Assembly: GCF_000972385.1 (NCBI RefSeq)
Contig: NZ_JXTE01000008.1
Coordinates: 1 to 64,000 of the forward strand
Direction of reading: 5' to 3'
DNA length: 64,000 nt
Source: Streptomyces sp. WM6386
GTDB lineage: Bacteria; Actinomycetota; Actinomycetes; Streptomycetales; Streptomycetaceae
In this document: one piece after another, positions 15,990 through 24,704 of the stretch
Position numbering within the stretch: the stretch's first letter is position 1
Layout of the letters: the number at the start of each line of letters is the position of its first letter
Made by a program: the position numbers and the translations under genes
Notes under the pieces: model-generated
The model's database searches: none
What the model was told of the DNA's origin: nothing
What the model saw: only the letters and a program-made list of their open reading frames with translations

Positions 15990-17345
15990 CTAACGCCCCT
16001 GGTAGTCGGCCGCGCTCGAACGGGCCGAGCCGAGCTTGCGGTAGAGCTCCTTGCCGGGGCACTCGGTGGAGAAGCCGTCCCGGTGGCCGGAGATCACGTT
16101 CAGGCGTACCTTCTTCCCTTTTCGGTAGAGATTTCCACCACCCGACTTCAGGTATGTCTTTCCGCTCGGATTCGCGCCGAAGAGACCGAGCTTCCACGCC
16201 GTGAGCCGGGCGATCGCCGTCACGGCGGCGGCTTTGGGGCGGGTGGAGCCGAAGCTGCCGAGGACGGCGATCCCCATGCTGTTGGTGTTGAAACCGAGCG
16301 TGTGGGCGCCCAGGACCGGCTTCGCCACTCCCCCGGCGCGACCCTCGTAGATCTTTCCGCACTTGTCGACGAGGAAGTTGTAGCCGATGTCACGCCATCC
16401 CATGCTCTGGACGTGGTAGCGGTAGATACCGCGAATGACGGAGGGCGCCTGCGAACACTTGTAGCTGTTCCCGGTGGCGGTGTGGTGGACGAAGGCGGCC
16501 TTGACCTTCTTCGTGTAGACGAAGGTCCTCTCGCGCAGGCTCTCGTTCGCGCCCCAGCCGCGCCGGGTGACGATACGTGGGCGCGGGCCGATGTACGGCT
16601 TGACCCGCTGGCGCTCCGTCAGTTCGCCGTCCCGCAGGGGGAACAGTTCCCGTTCGGTCCGCGCACGGTCGAGGGCGGGGATCTCCAGGGCGCCGAGGGG
16701 CGCGAGGCCGGCGTTGGCGGCGGAGGCGGTGACGGACTCGGTGCCGAGCGAGCCGGCGCGCGCGCCGCCCACCGGCGGGCCCTCGGGAGCCGCCGCCTCC
16801 CCGGGGTCCACGAGTTCCAGACGCAGCCCCGACGGCAGGACGCCGGGCGAGGCGGCACGCTGCTCGGCGCCCGCACGCACGCGTACCTCGACGCCGTCCG
16901 AGTCCCCCACCCACAGCGGCGCCGTCGCCCCGCGCACCCGGCCCGAGGTCCGCTCGGCCGTGCCGGGGTCGGCGCCGTCGTCGCCGTAGTGCGTCTCGAC
17001 GTCCTGCCAGCCGGACCAGGTGCCGGACGTGACGGCCCGCGTGCGGACCTGGACGCTGCCGTGCAGTGCGGTGTCCGGGTTGTCCCAGACGACACCGACC
17101 ATCGAGAAGCGCCGCACATCGCGGGCCGGCAGGCCCTGTTCGGCGGTGGGGCCGAGGGCTCGGTCGCGGCCCAGGGGGGCGAGGGGCAGGGACTGGGTGC
17201 CGCCGGGGACGAACACTTCCGCGTTCGGCGCCGGGCGCGCGACGGTCGCGGCGGCGGGCGGGCCCGGCGGAAGGGCCAGAGCGGCCGCGCAGGTGACACC
17301 GATCGAGGAAGCAAGGAATCCACGCATGCCAACGATCGTGGACAT
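15990..17345 (-). CDS. Secreted PGRP-type N-acetylmuramoyl-L-alanine amidase
   Basis: Exported peptidoglycan hydrolase of 451 residues. A signal peptide covers about residues 1-34 (hydrophobic SSIGVTCAAALALPP then AAA). A central Gly/Ala/Pro-rich beta region precedes the C-terminal amidase_2/PGRP domain from about 255. Zinc ligands are visible: FVHHTA, then GHRDGFSTECPG with the second histidine and the cysteine. IGYNFLVDKCGKIYEGR is the typical substrate-groove strand. It should cut the bond between muramic acid and the peptide stem outside the cell. ATG 17345 is annotated; a second ATG at 17327 would give a shorter and equally good signal peptide. It is divergent from the TIGR03089 gene. 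Confidence 0.9.
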   Translation of the reverse strand: MSTIVGMRGFLASSIGVTCAAALALPPGPPAAATVARPAPNAEVFVPGGTQSLPLAPLGRDRALGPTAEQGLPARDVRRFSMVGVVWDNPDTALHGSVQVRTRAVTSGTWSGWQDVETHYGDDGADPGTAERTSGRVRGATAPLWVGDSDGVEVRVRAGAEQRAASPGVLPSGLRLELVDPGEAAAPEGPPVGGARAGSLGTESVTASAANAGLAPLGALEIPALDRARTERELFPLRDGELTERQRVKPYIGPRPRIVTRRGWGANESLRERTFVYTKKVKAAFVHHTATGNSYKCSQAPSVIRGIYRYHVQSMGWRDIGYNFLVDKCGKIYEGRAGGVAKPVLGAHTLGFNTNSMGIAVLGSFGSTRPKAAAVTAIARLTAWKLGLFGANPSGKTYLKSGGGNLYRKGKKVRLNVISGHRDGFSTECPGKELYRKLGSARSSAADYQGR

Positions 17346-17455
17346 ACCCCAACATTTCCGCCATTCAGGAATTGACGGGCCGTGGGGCCCCGTTCCCCCG
17401 AACCGGCGACCCCGCCCCTCGTTGCGCGACGCCGCCCCCGCGTACGCTTGCGCGG

Positions 17456-18211
17456 GTGACCACCACCGACCGCACCCCTGCCGACCTGCTGCGTTCCGCG
17501 CTCGCCGCGGACGCCGGACGCCCCCTGGTGACCTTCTACGACGACGCCACCGGCGAACGCGTCGAACTGTCCGTGGCCACCTTCGCCAATTGGGTGTCCA
17601 AGACCGCCAATCTGCTCCAGGGCGAGCTGTCCGCGGAGCCCGGCGACCGGGTCGCGCTGCTGCTGCCCGCGCACTGGCAGACGGCGGTGTGGCTGCTGGC
17701 CTGCTCGTCGGTGGGCGTGGTCGCGGACGTGGCCGGCGACCCCAAGGCCGCCGACATCGTGGTGAGCGGCCCGGACACGCTGGACGCCGCCCGGGCCTGC
17801 TCCGGCTCGCGCATCGCTCTCGCGCTGCGCCCGCTGGGCGGCCGGTTCCCCCAGGCGCCGGACGGCTTCGCCGACTACGCCGTCGAGGTGCCGGGGCAGG
17901 GCGACCGCTTCGCGCCGTTCGCGCCGGTCGACCCCGAGGAGCCGGCGCTCATCGTGGCCGGGCGGGAGTTCAGCGGCGCCGAGGTCGTCGAGCGGGCGGC
18001 GGCGGAGGCCTCCGGCCTGGGGCTGACGGGGCCGGGGTCGCGGCTGCTCTCGGGGATGTCGTACGACACCTGGGAGGGGCTCGGCGCCGGGCTCTACGCC
18101 CCGCTGGCCACGGGTGGGTCCGTGGTGCTGTGCCGCCACCTGGAGCAACTGGGTGAGGAATCGTTGGTCCAGCGGATCGAGAGTGAGCGGGTGACGGCGA
18201 CTGTGCGTTGA
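17456..18211 (+). CDS. TIGR03089 family protein (AMP-binding-like)
   Basis: 251-residue actinobacterial protein of the family I recall as TIGR03089. It resembles the N-terminal part of acyl-CoA synthetases and AMP-binding enzymes but is far too short for one. FYDDATGERVELSVATFANW and LLQGELSAEPGDRVALLLP match the start of the adenylate-forming fold. The usual P-loop (SGTTG-type) and C-terminal lid are missing, so ligase activity is unlikely. GTG 17456 is chosen because conserved sequence begins there; an upstream start at 17372 would add Pro/Arg-rich residues. It is followed by a dispersed intergenic repeat and then the first LCP gene. Function unknown. Confidence 0.75.
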   Translation: MTTTDRTPADLLRSALAADAGRPLVTFYDDATGERVELSVATFANWVSKTANLLQGELSAEPGDRVALLLPAHWQTAVWLLACSSVGVVADVAGDPKAADIVVSGPDTLDAARACSGSRIALALRPLGGRFPQAPDGFADYAVEVPGQGDRFAPFAPVDPEEPALIVAGREFSGAEVVERAAAEASGLGLTGPGSRLLSGMSYDTWEGLGAGLYAPLATGGSVVLCRHLEQLGEESLVQRIESERVTATVR

Positions 18212-18230
18212 GCGGGGCGGTCGTTCGTCT

Positions 18231-18282
18231 GCGGGCACGTCGTGGCTGGTCGCGCAGTTCCCCGCGCCCATAAAGGGGCGCG
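18231..18282. repeat. Dispersed Streptomyces intergenic element, copy A
   Basis: This holds the core GGTCGCGCAGTTCCCCGCGC and an adjoining inverted GCGCCCC/GGGGCGC hairpin. On the minus strand it reads GGGGCGC, GGGAACTGCGCGACCAGCC, then a GCCCGC end. Related copies lie at 50638-50690 and 57289-57340. It sits between the TIGR03089 gene and the first LCP gene. Confidence 0.7.
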
Positions 18283-18397
18283 CAACGCCCTCTCCCCCGT
18301 TCGGCCCCCCATGGCTCACCCCCCGCCTCCCATCCACGCCATGGTCGTAGGAGCAGCCGCAGTGGACGCTCGTACGCCATGAGGGGTGGATCCGGAC

Positions 18398-19699
18398 GTG
18401 ACCGACACCGCTGGTACGCCCTCGGCAGGCACCCTCGGTCCGGGAGCGGGGGCGTCCGCGACGGGGAACGGGCTGATACGACGGCGTCGGCGGCGGTGGC
18501 TGCGGTACGGGGCGGCCGGGGTGGCCGCCACCGTGCTGGGCGCCGTGGGGGCCGGGTGGGCGGTGTACGCGAAGCTGGACGGCAACATCACGCCGGACAA
18601 CGCGGCGGCCGCGGAACTCGCCCGGTACGAGAAGGACCGGCCCACCGCGCTCGTCAAGGACGCGCAGAACATCCTGCTGATCGGGTCGGACTCGCGGTCC
18701 GGCGACGGGAACGCGCGGTACGGGCGGGACTCGGGGACCGAGCGGTCGGACACCACCATCCTGTTGCACCTCGCCGCCGGGCGGCGCAGCGCCACCGCCG
18801 TCTCCCTCCCCCGCGACCTGATGGTGCACGTGCCGGCCTGCCGGCAGCCGGACGGCAGCCGGACCGAGCCGATGTTCGCGATGTTCAACTCCGCGTTCCA
18901 GAAGGGTGGTTCGGCCTGCACCATCCGAACCGTCGAGAAACTCACGGGAGTTCGCATCGACCATCACGTGGTCGTCGACTTCCGCGGCTTCAAGGACATG
19001 GTCGACGCGATCGACGGCGTACGGATCTGTCTGGACGAGCCCATCCACGACAAGGCCGCCAAGCTGAATCTTCCGGCGGGCAGGGTGACACTCAGCGGCG
19101 AACAGGCCCTCGGGTACGTGCGCGCCCGCAAGTCGCTCGGCAACGGCAGCGACACCGACCGGATGGACCGCCAGCAGCGGTTCCTCGCGGCGCTCGTCAA
19201 CAAGGTGCAGAGCAATGACGTCCTGCTGAACCCGGTGAAGCTCTATCCCTTGCTCGACGCGGCGACCTCGTCGCTCACCACCGACCCGGATCTGGCTAAC
19301 TTGCGCGGTTTGTACGATCTCGTTCGCGGGTTGCGCGACATCCCCACCGAACGTGTGCAATTCCTGACCGTCCCCAGGGAGTCGTACGCCTACGACGCCA
19401 ACCGCGACCAACTCGTACAGGCCGACGCCGAGAAGCTGTTCGAACGGCTGCGCAGGGATCAGCCGCTGGCGGTCGCCGGGGAAGTCCCACAGGATTCCGC
19501 GACCAAAAGCCCCAATTCGAGCGACGGTTCGCAAGAAGAAGCGGATCCCCAGGAGGAGTCGTACGACGACGACTACTCCGAGTACGGAGACCACTACGAC
19601 GGCAAATCCGGCACGAAGCGGCCCGATGAGCCCGTCGCGGCCGCTTCGCCCGCACCCACGTTCCGCGGAAACACCGCCGCCGAGGACACCTGTAAGTAA
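18398..19699 (+). CDS. LCP (LytR-CpsA-Psr) family protein 1
   Basis: Membrane-anchored enzyme of about 433 residues, predicted to transfer undecaprenyl-pyrophosphate-linked glycopolymers onto peptidoglycan. A cytoplasmic RRRRRRW patch is followed by one membrane helix (about 37-57) and the extracellular LCP domain from about 85. LCP landmarks are ILLIGSDSR, the SDTTILLH strand, SLPRDLMVHVP with the conserved Arg-Asp, and the C-terminal YVRARKSLG motif. The tail is acidic and Tyr-rich (SYDDDYSEYGDHYD), and there is no LytR_C domain. GTG 18398 follows an AGGGGTGG box; GTG 18386 would add four residues. It ends in a hairpin that overlaps the stop codon. Confidence 0.9.
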   Translation: MTDTAGTPSAGTLGPGAGASATGNGLIRRRRRRWLRYGAAGVAATVLGAVGAGWAVYAKLDGNITPDNAAAAELARYEKDRPTALVKDAQNILLIGSDSRSGDGNARYGRDSGTERSDTTILLHLAAGRRSATAVSLPRDLMVHVPACRQPDGSRTEPMFAMFNSAFQKGGSACTIRTVEKLTGVRIDHHVVVDFRGFKDMVDAIDGVRICLDEPIHDKAAKLNLPAGRVTLSGEQALGYVRARKSLGNGSDTDRMDRQQRFLAALVNKVQSNDVLLNPVKLYPLLDAATSSLTTDPDLANLRGLYDLVRGLRDIPTERVQFLTVPRESYAYDANRDQLVQADAEKLFERLRRDQPLAVAGEVPQDSATKSPNSSDGSQEEADPQEESYDDDYSEYGDHYDGKSGTKRPDEPVAAASPAPTFRGNTAAEDTCK

Positions 19700-19729
19700 A
19701 GCGATTGCCAAGGCGACGTACAGGTGTCC
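19684..19729 (+). terminator. Hairpin spanning the LCP1 stop codon
   Basis: GGACACCTGTA (19684-19694) and TACAGGTGTCC (19719-19729) are perfect 11-bp inverted complements with a 24-base loop. The left arm lies inside the last codons of the gene. No T-run follows, so it may be a processing or weak termination structure. Confidence 0.5.
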
Positions 19730-19930
19730 AAGGAAATGGGGCAGATTGACCAGTTGTAGGGACGTGGAATTTGTCACCGTCGTCGCTTGACGATGAACTG
19801 GCCGGATAGTGTGAGCGATCCTGCGCATCCGGCCATCAGGTCTTCCTGGGGTCGGGCACAGGGTGACCGAGACCCGAGCGCCTTTGAGGGGGAAGGCGCC
19901 GCGTGGCCCCGACGGAGGATTCAGACAACC

Positions 19931-21679
19931 GTGGACGCGCAAGGCCGTGGGCGGGCGGACGACATCGACCCCGCAGACCAGTGGGTGCTCAACCCGACCA
20001 CTGGCGAATACGAACTGCGACTGACTCCTTCCGCACCGCAATCACCGGTGCCAGGACCTCGTAGATCCGCTCCCCGCTCCGGCGGCAGAGGAGGCTCTGC
20101 GGGCGGAGCCACGCGCAGCAGGTCGGCGGCCCCGGGCCGTACGGCACCCGCCGAGGCGCCCGGCCGTGACGTGCCGCCGCCTCGCAGACGCCGTGGCGCG
20201 CCCGAGGAGCCGCTGCCGGGCCGGCGCAACCGGCGGCCGGTCAAGAAGAAGTCGAAGGCCAAGAAGGCCGTCGTGTGGACCGGCGGCGTCATGGCGTTCG
20301 TCCTGATCGGCACGGCCGGTGCCGCCTATCTATACCTCAAGCACCTCGAGGGCAACGTCACTACCGAGGACGTCGGCAACGTGGCGGATGACGGCTTCAG
20401 CAAGGACGAGGCCTTCAACATCCTGATCATCGGCACCGACAAGCGGACCGGCGGGGGCAACGAGGGCTACGGCGACAAGGGGAGCGTCGGGCACGCCGAC
20501 ACCAACATCCTGCTGCACGTCTCCAAGGACCGTACGAACGCGACCGCGATGAGCATCCCGCGGGACCTGATCGTCAATGTGCCGGACTGTGACGGCAAGG
20601 ACGGCGCGGTCATTCCGGGCACCCAGAACAAGCGCTTCAACACCAGCCTCGGCCAGTACGGCCGCAACCCCGGCTGCACCATGAAGACGGTCGAGGAGCT
20701 CACCGGCATCGACGTGAACCACTTCGCGATGGCCGACTTCAACGCGGTGAAGACGCTGACGAGCGCGGTGGGCGGTGTGGAGGTCTGTCTCGCCAAGAAC
20801 GTCAACGACCCCGACTCGCATCTGAACCTGTCGGCCGGCAAGCACACCATCGAGGGCGAGGAAGCACTCGCCTTCGTCCGCACCCGGCACAGCTTCGGCA
20901 ACCAGGGCGACCTGGACCGCATCAAGGTCCAGCAGCAGTTCATGAGTTCGCTGATGCGGAAGATGACCTCGGGCGACACCCTCACCAGCCCCACGAAGCT
21001 GATAAAGCTCGCCAACGCCGCCACCAAGGCGCTCACCGTCGACAAGGGCATCGGCAAGGCCAGCACGCTCAAGGACGTGGCGCTGGAGCTGAAGAAGGTG
21101 CCGATGAAGAACCTCACCTTCACCACGGTCCCGGTCAAGGACAACCCGGCCGAGGTGGTCAAGGCGACCGTCGTGCCCCTTGAGCCGAACGCCTCGCAGG
21201 TCTTCAACATGATCAAGAGTGACACCTCCTTCACCGCGGTCAAGGCCAAGGAGAAGAAGGAGAAGGCCGCCGTCGCCGCCCGGCTGAAGGGCACCAAGTC
21301 GGCCGCCGACGAGGTGCGGGTGCGCATCCTCAACGGCGGCGCCCCGGGCGGCAGCGCCCAGGAGGAGCTCACCTACCTCCAGACCGAGGCGGGGGTGACC
21401 AAGTCCGAGAACGCGGGCAACGCCGACGAGACGCAGACGAAGACGACCCTGGAGTACGCCCCCGACCAGGCCGACCAGGCCCGCCGGCTGGCCGCGATCA
21501 TGGGGCTGTCCGGGTCGGCGCTGAAGCCGGGCGAGAGCGTCACCAACGCGCAGGGGCTGCCGACCATGACGCTGACGCTGGGCGAGGACTTCAAGGGCGC
21601 CGGGGTGAAGATGAACTCCTCGGCGGCGCCGGCGAACGTCGACAAGACCACGGCGAACGAGGTGAAGTGCGCTAGTTGA
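19931..21679 (+). CDS. LCP family protein 2 with LytR_C domain
   Basis: About 582 residues. The long cytoplasmic N-terminus begins with a WVLNPTTGEYELRL-type segment, then becomes Arg/Pro-rich, ending in RRPVKKKSKAKK. One membrane helix follows (about 115-135), and the LCP domain starts near 160 with FNILIIGTDKR, then AMSIPRDLIVNVPDC and FVRTRHSFGNQGD. A C-terminal LytR_C domain (about 500-560) starts VRVRILNGGAPGGSAQEEL. It is probably another glycopolymer-peptidoglycan ligase. GTG 19931 has a GGAGG box 12 bases upstream and starts the conserved N-terminus; the frame is open back to 19787. A strong terminator follows. Confidence 0.9.
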   Translation: MDAQGRGRADDIDPADQWVLNPTTGEYELRLTPSAPQSPVPGPRRSAPRSGGRGGSAGGATRSRSAAPGRTAPAEAPGRDVPPPRRRRGAPEEPLPGRRNRRPVKKKSKAKKAVVWTGGVMAFVLIGTAGAAYLYLKHLEGNVTTEDVGNVADDGFSKDEAFNILIIGTDKRTGGGNEGYGDKGSVGHADTNILLHVSKDRTNATAMSIPRDLIVNVPDCDGKDGAVIPGTQNKRFNTSLGQYGRNPGCTMKTVEELTGIDVNHFAMADFNAVKTLTSAVGGVEVCLAKNVNDPDSHLNLSAGKHTIEGEEALAFVRTRHSFGNQGDLDRIKVQQQFMSSLMRKMTSGDTLTSPTKLIKLANAATKALTVDKGIGKASTLKDVALELKKVPMKNLTFTTVPVKDNPAEVVKATVVPLEPNASQVFNMIKSDTSFTAVKAKEKKEKAAVAARLKGTKSAADEVRVRILNGGAPGGSAQEELTYLQTEAGVTKSENAGNADETQTKTTLEYAPDQADQARRLAAIMGLSGSALKPGESVTNAQGLPTMTLTLGEDFKGAGVKMNSSAAPANVDKTTANEVKCAS

Positions 21680-21693
21680 GAGACCGCGACCTC

Positions 21694-21735
21694 ACGGGCC
21701 TGTCACACGTCGAACCGGACGCGTGACAGGCCCGT
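21694..21735 (+). terminator. Terminator after LCP2
   Basis: ACGGGCCTGTCAC (21694-21706) and GTGACAGGCCCGT (21723-21735) make a perfect 13-bp stem with a 16-base loop, 14 bases past the stop of LCP2. It separates that gene from the first SapA-like gene. Confidence 0.85.
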
Positions 21736-21853
21736 TCGGCTCCCCCGCCCAAGGTGAGGCGAAGGTCACAAATGACAGCCTTGATCACCTCGCCGAACCG
21801 TGAGCGAGTTAACTGATCGCGCATCAACCCTTTTGAACTCTTAGGAGGTTGCT

Positions 21854-22330
21854 TTGCGCGGCATGTTGCGCACGCGGATCACTTCGGCGGCTGGAGCAGT
21901 CACACTGCTGACGGCCGGACTGATAGGCCTTTCAGCCGGACAGGCTGACGCGATGTCCCGGGTCAACTACTGCGGCAGCTCTTACGGCTTCCTGAAGTCC
22001 TGGGCGATCAAGGACGGCTGGTACCCCAATCCCACCGTCGGCTACATCGACGTCTACTACAACAGCTCGAACGGGAACAACTGCGTCATCACCCGCGCGA
22101 ACGACAGCGAGGTGGGCGGCGCCAACCACATCGTCGCCGGCCTCCGTAAGAGCGGTTCCAGCACCTGGAAGCTCGACGGGACCAATTCCAACTACACCTC
22201 CTACGCGGGCCCGTTGTACGTCTACGCCGCCGGCAGCTGCATCGACATCTACGGCGAGCTCAACTACACGAACGGCGGCACGGGGGCCGGCGCCGGCAGG
22301 ACCGTCTACGAAGACGTGCACTGCGGCTGA
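21854..22330 (+). CDS. SapA-like exported four-cysteine protein, copy 1
   Basis: 158-residue precursor. The Sec-type signal peptide ends near GQADA (about residue 33), leaving a mature protein of about 125 residues with exactly four cysteines: YCGSS, NNCVIT, GSCIDI and the terminal HCG. NSSNGNNCVIT, YAGPLYVYAAGSCIDIYG and the HCG end match the spore-associated protein A (SapA) family, which is found with Streptomyces spores but has no known activity. TTG 21854 is chosen because a perfect AGGAGG lies five bases upstream; the ATG at 21863 is too far from it. The protein is longer than the two SapA-like copies at 27.5-28.4 kb and is the most diverged of the three. Confidence 0.78.
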   Translation: MRGMLRTRITSAAGAVTLLTAGLIGLSAGQADAMSRVNYCGSSYGFLKSWAIKDGWYPNPTVGYIDVYYNSSNGNNCVITRANDSEVGGANHIVAGLRKSGSSTWKLDGTNSNYTSYAGPLYVYAAGSCIDIYGELNYTNGGTGAGAGRTVYEDVHCG

Positions 22331-22471
22331 GCCCCGATTCACCCGGGCGGGATGCGGCGGCCGCACAGGCCGACAGTCGACGTCGGGGGATTCGGAACGG
22401 CGGTGCTCAGGGCGCGCGGTGGGGGAAAGTCCTGCCCGGCCGCAGAATGATGAATCTTGAGTGCACCAAGC

Positions 22472-22509
22472 GGCTCTGTCTCCCGTCTGACTTGACGCGA
22501 GACAGAGCC
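22472..22509 (+). terminator. Hairpin upstream of LCP3
   Basis: GGCTCTGTCTC (22472-22482) and GAGACAGAGCC (22499-22509) form a perfect 11-bp stem with a 16-base loop. It stands 142 bases after the SapA-like gene and only 32 bases before the LCP3 start. It may end the first transcript or act in the leader of the second. Confidence 0.55.
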
Positions 22510-22541
22510 ATGTCAGGTGTGGGGCGGAGAGGGCGGGGCAG

Positions 22542-24191
22542 TTGCCGCAGAACGGTGTGCGGGGGCAGAGAAGAAGTACGTTTTCGGGCGTCGGACCCGC
22601 TCTAGGACGGGGTCCGACCGACAGCCCGTCCGAGGGCGGAGGCGGGACCGCAGGGCCGAAGGGCAGAGGCCAACACGGGAGACGGCGACCGCAACACGGT
22701 CATCGTGTACTCAGATGGTCCGCGACCACACTCGCAGTGCTGATACTGGGCACGGCGGGCGCCGGTTACCTGTATTACCAGCACCTCAACGGCAACATCG
22801 AGAAGGGCGAGCGCAGCAGCGGCGACTCCAAGGCGGACAAGTCCGCGCCGAACGCCGCCGGCCAGACCCCGCTGAACATTCTTCTCATCGGCTCCGACAG
22901 CCGCGCCTCCGACGAGAACGTGCAGCTCGGTGGAAGCAAGGACAACCGCGGCAACCCGCCACTGGGCGACGTGCAGATGCTCATCCACCTGTCCGCGGAT
23001 CGCAGAAGTGCCGCGGTGGTGAGCATCCCGCGGGACACCCGCGTCGACATTCCCAAATGCACGGACCCGAAGACGGGCGCCACATACCCGGCGACCAACG
23101 ACATCATCAACACGTCGCTGGCCCGCGGTGGGGCCGGCTGCACCCTGGCCACCTGGCAGAACCTCACAGGCGTCTACATCGACCACTGGATGACGATCGA
23201 CTTCGCGGGCGTGGTGAGCATGGCGGACGCCATCGGCGGCGTCGAGGTCTGTGTGAAGCAGAACGTGTGGGACCGCCCGATGCCCGGCGTGCCCGGAGGT
23301 TCCGGCTTGAAGATGACGGCCGGCCGGAAGGACGTCAAGGGCAAGCAGGCGCTGCAGTGGCTGCGCACACGCCACGCCTTCTACAGCGATCTGGGCCGCG
23401 CCAAGGCCCAGCACATGTACATGAACTCGATGATCCGTACGCTGAAGAAGCAGAACGTATTCACGGACACCGGGCGGCTGATGAAGCTGGCCGAGGCTGC
23501 CACGAACTCGCTGACCGTCTCCGAGGAGGTCGGCAGCGTCAAGAAGCTGTACGACCTGGGCATGCAGCTCAAATCGGTGCCAACGGACCGGATCACCATG
23601 ACGACTCTGCCGACCGTCGAGGACGACCAGAATCGGAACCATCTGGTGCCGGACGGTGCTGGGGCCGAGAAGATGTGGCAGATGCTCCGCGACGACGTGC
23701 CTTTCGACGACAAGAGCACCCCCTCGGAGAAGAAGAAATCGGACGAGGAGAAGGTCTCGAAGGACCCGGCGGCAGCCGACGATCAGATCGGTGTCCTGGT
23801 ACGGAACGCGACGAGGTCCACCACACTCGGTGCGGTCTCCGGGCGGGCGGGGACGATCAGCGGGGTACTCGTGCAGAAGGGCTTCACCCGGGCCTCGGCC
23901 GACACCTCGGCGGCGCTCACCGAGGACCGGACCGTGGTGAAGTTCCCGAGCGCGGACCTGGAGGGCGACGCCCAGCGGGTCGCCAAGTCACTGGGAGTTC
24001 CGCTGAGTTCGGTGAAAAGATCGCCTGACGTCTCCGGTGTCACCGTCGTTGTGGGCGCCGACTGGCGCTCGGGTACGACCTATCCGAAGCAGTCCCCTCC
24101 GAAGGCCGGGGACCTTCCGAGCAACGCTGACGAGATGAACGGGGCGGACAGCGGTCAGTGCATGGACGTGTACAAGCGGTACCGCTGGTGA
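22542..24191 (+). CDS. LCP family protein 3 with LytR_C domain
   Basis: 549 residues. A short basic cytoplasmic segment is followed by a membrane helix near 60-80 (LAVLILGTAGAGYLYY). The LCP domain starts from about 108 (LNILLIGSDSRA), with VVSIPRDTRVDIPKC, LARGGAGCTLATWQNLTG and WLRTRHAFYSDLGRAKAQ. A C-terminal LytR_C domain starts near 415 (IGVLVRNATRS). Predicted to ligate wall glycopolymers to peptidoglycan. It is a close paralogue of LCP4 downstream, with matching sequence from the first residues on (QNGVRGQ here, QSVRGEV there). That supports TTG 22542 as the start, with a GGAGAGGG box upstream. A hairpin lies just before the gene. Confidence 0.88.
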   Translation: MPQNGVRGQRRSTFSGVGPALGRGPTDSPSEGGGGTAGPKGRGQHGRRRPQHGHRVLRWSATTLAVLILGTAGAGYLYYQHLNGNIEKGERSSGDSKADKSAPNAAGQTPLNILLIGSDSRASDENVQLGGSKDNRGNPPLGDVQMLIHLSADRRSAAVVSIPRDTRVDIPKCTDPKTGATYPATNDIINTSLARGGAGCTLATWQNLTGVYIDHWMTIDFAGVVSMADAIGGVEVCVKQNVWDRPMPGVPGGSGLKMTAGRKDVKGKQALQWLRTRHAFYSDLGRAKAQHMYMNSMIRTLKKQNVFTDTGRLMKLAEAATNSLTVSEEVGSVKKLYDLGMQLKSVPTDRITMTTLPTVEDDQNRNHLVPDGAGAEKMWQMLRDDVPFDDKSTPSEKKKSDEEKVSKDPAAADDQIGVLVRNATRSTTLGAVSGRAGTISGVLVQKGFTRASADTSAALTEDRTVVKFPSADLEGDAQRVAKSLGVPLSSVKRSPDVSGVTVVVGADWRSGTTYPKQSPPKAGDLPSNADEMNGADSGQCMDVYKRYRW

Positions 24192-24704
24192 ACCGTCGGC
24201 GGGGAGCAGCGGCCCGTCAAGCGCGCGGCGGATGCGATCACGGACACCCGGAACAAGCCATTCCATGATCAGCAACGCCATGGGCTGCAACTGACCGCCG
24301 TCTCCTGCCCCAGATCACTCACACCGCTCTCCACAGGCGCCGTTGTAGCCGGCCGCATGGCCCGGGTTTACCGCAGACGCAGCGTCATCGACTCCATGAA
24401 CGGCTGACCGCCTCGCCCGTGGGGCCTGCGCCGCGGCACTGACCGCGGTGAGTACGCGGGCGACGAACTGCGGCTGATCTACGGGGGCGGCCCAGCGGGC
24501 GTGAGCCGAGGTCGCACCCCACAGCAAACTCCTAACTCCCTGCAGAATGATGAAGCGTACTCACGTCCGAGAGTTCGATCGGCGTTCGACACCGCATTCG
24601 ACAGTAGTTCTCGCGTACGCTTTCCGACCAGGCGGACGAGGCATAAAGGCCGGTCGCCGGGCTTGGGGAGGCTCGGCAGTCCGCAGGGTGGGGAGGACAG
24701 GGAA
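24192..24704. other. Gap between LCP3 and LCP4 with a SapA-like scrap
   Basis: No intact gene is seen in about 510 bases. On the minus strand around 24334-24347 a 14-base identity to the 5' part of the SapA-like genes encodes Y-N-G-A-C-G, but the frame stops at 24315, so this looks like a decayed fragment or chance. At 24541-24553 the sequence GCAGAATGATGAA repeats a motif also found at 22443-22455 upstream of LCP3, which suggests that the upstream DNA was duplicated with the gene. The promoter of LCP4 should lie after it. Confidence 0.45.

Noticed and set aside
24501..24704. Upstream extension of LCP4
   Set aside because: No ribosome binding site; the residues do not align with LCP3, whereas TTG 24705 has a strong Shine-Dalgarno box and an aligned N-terminus.
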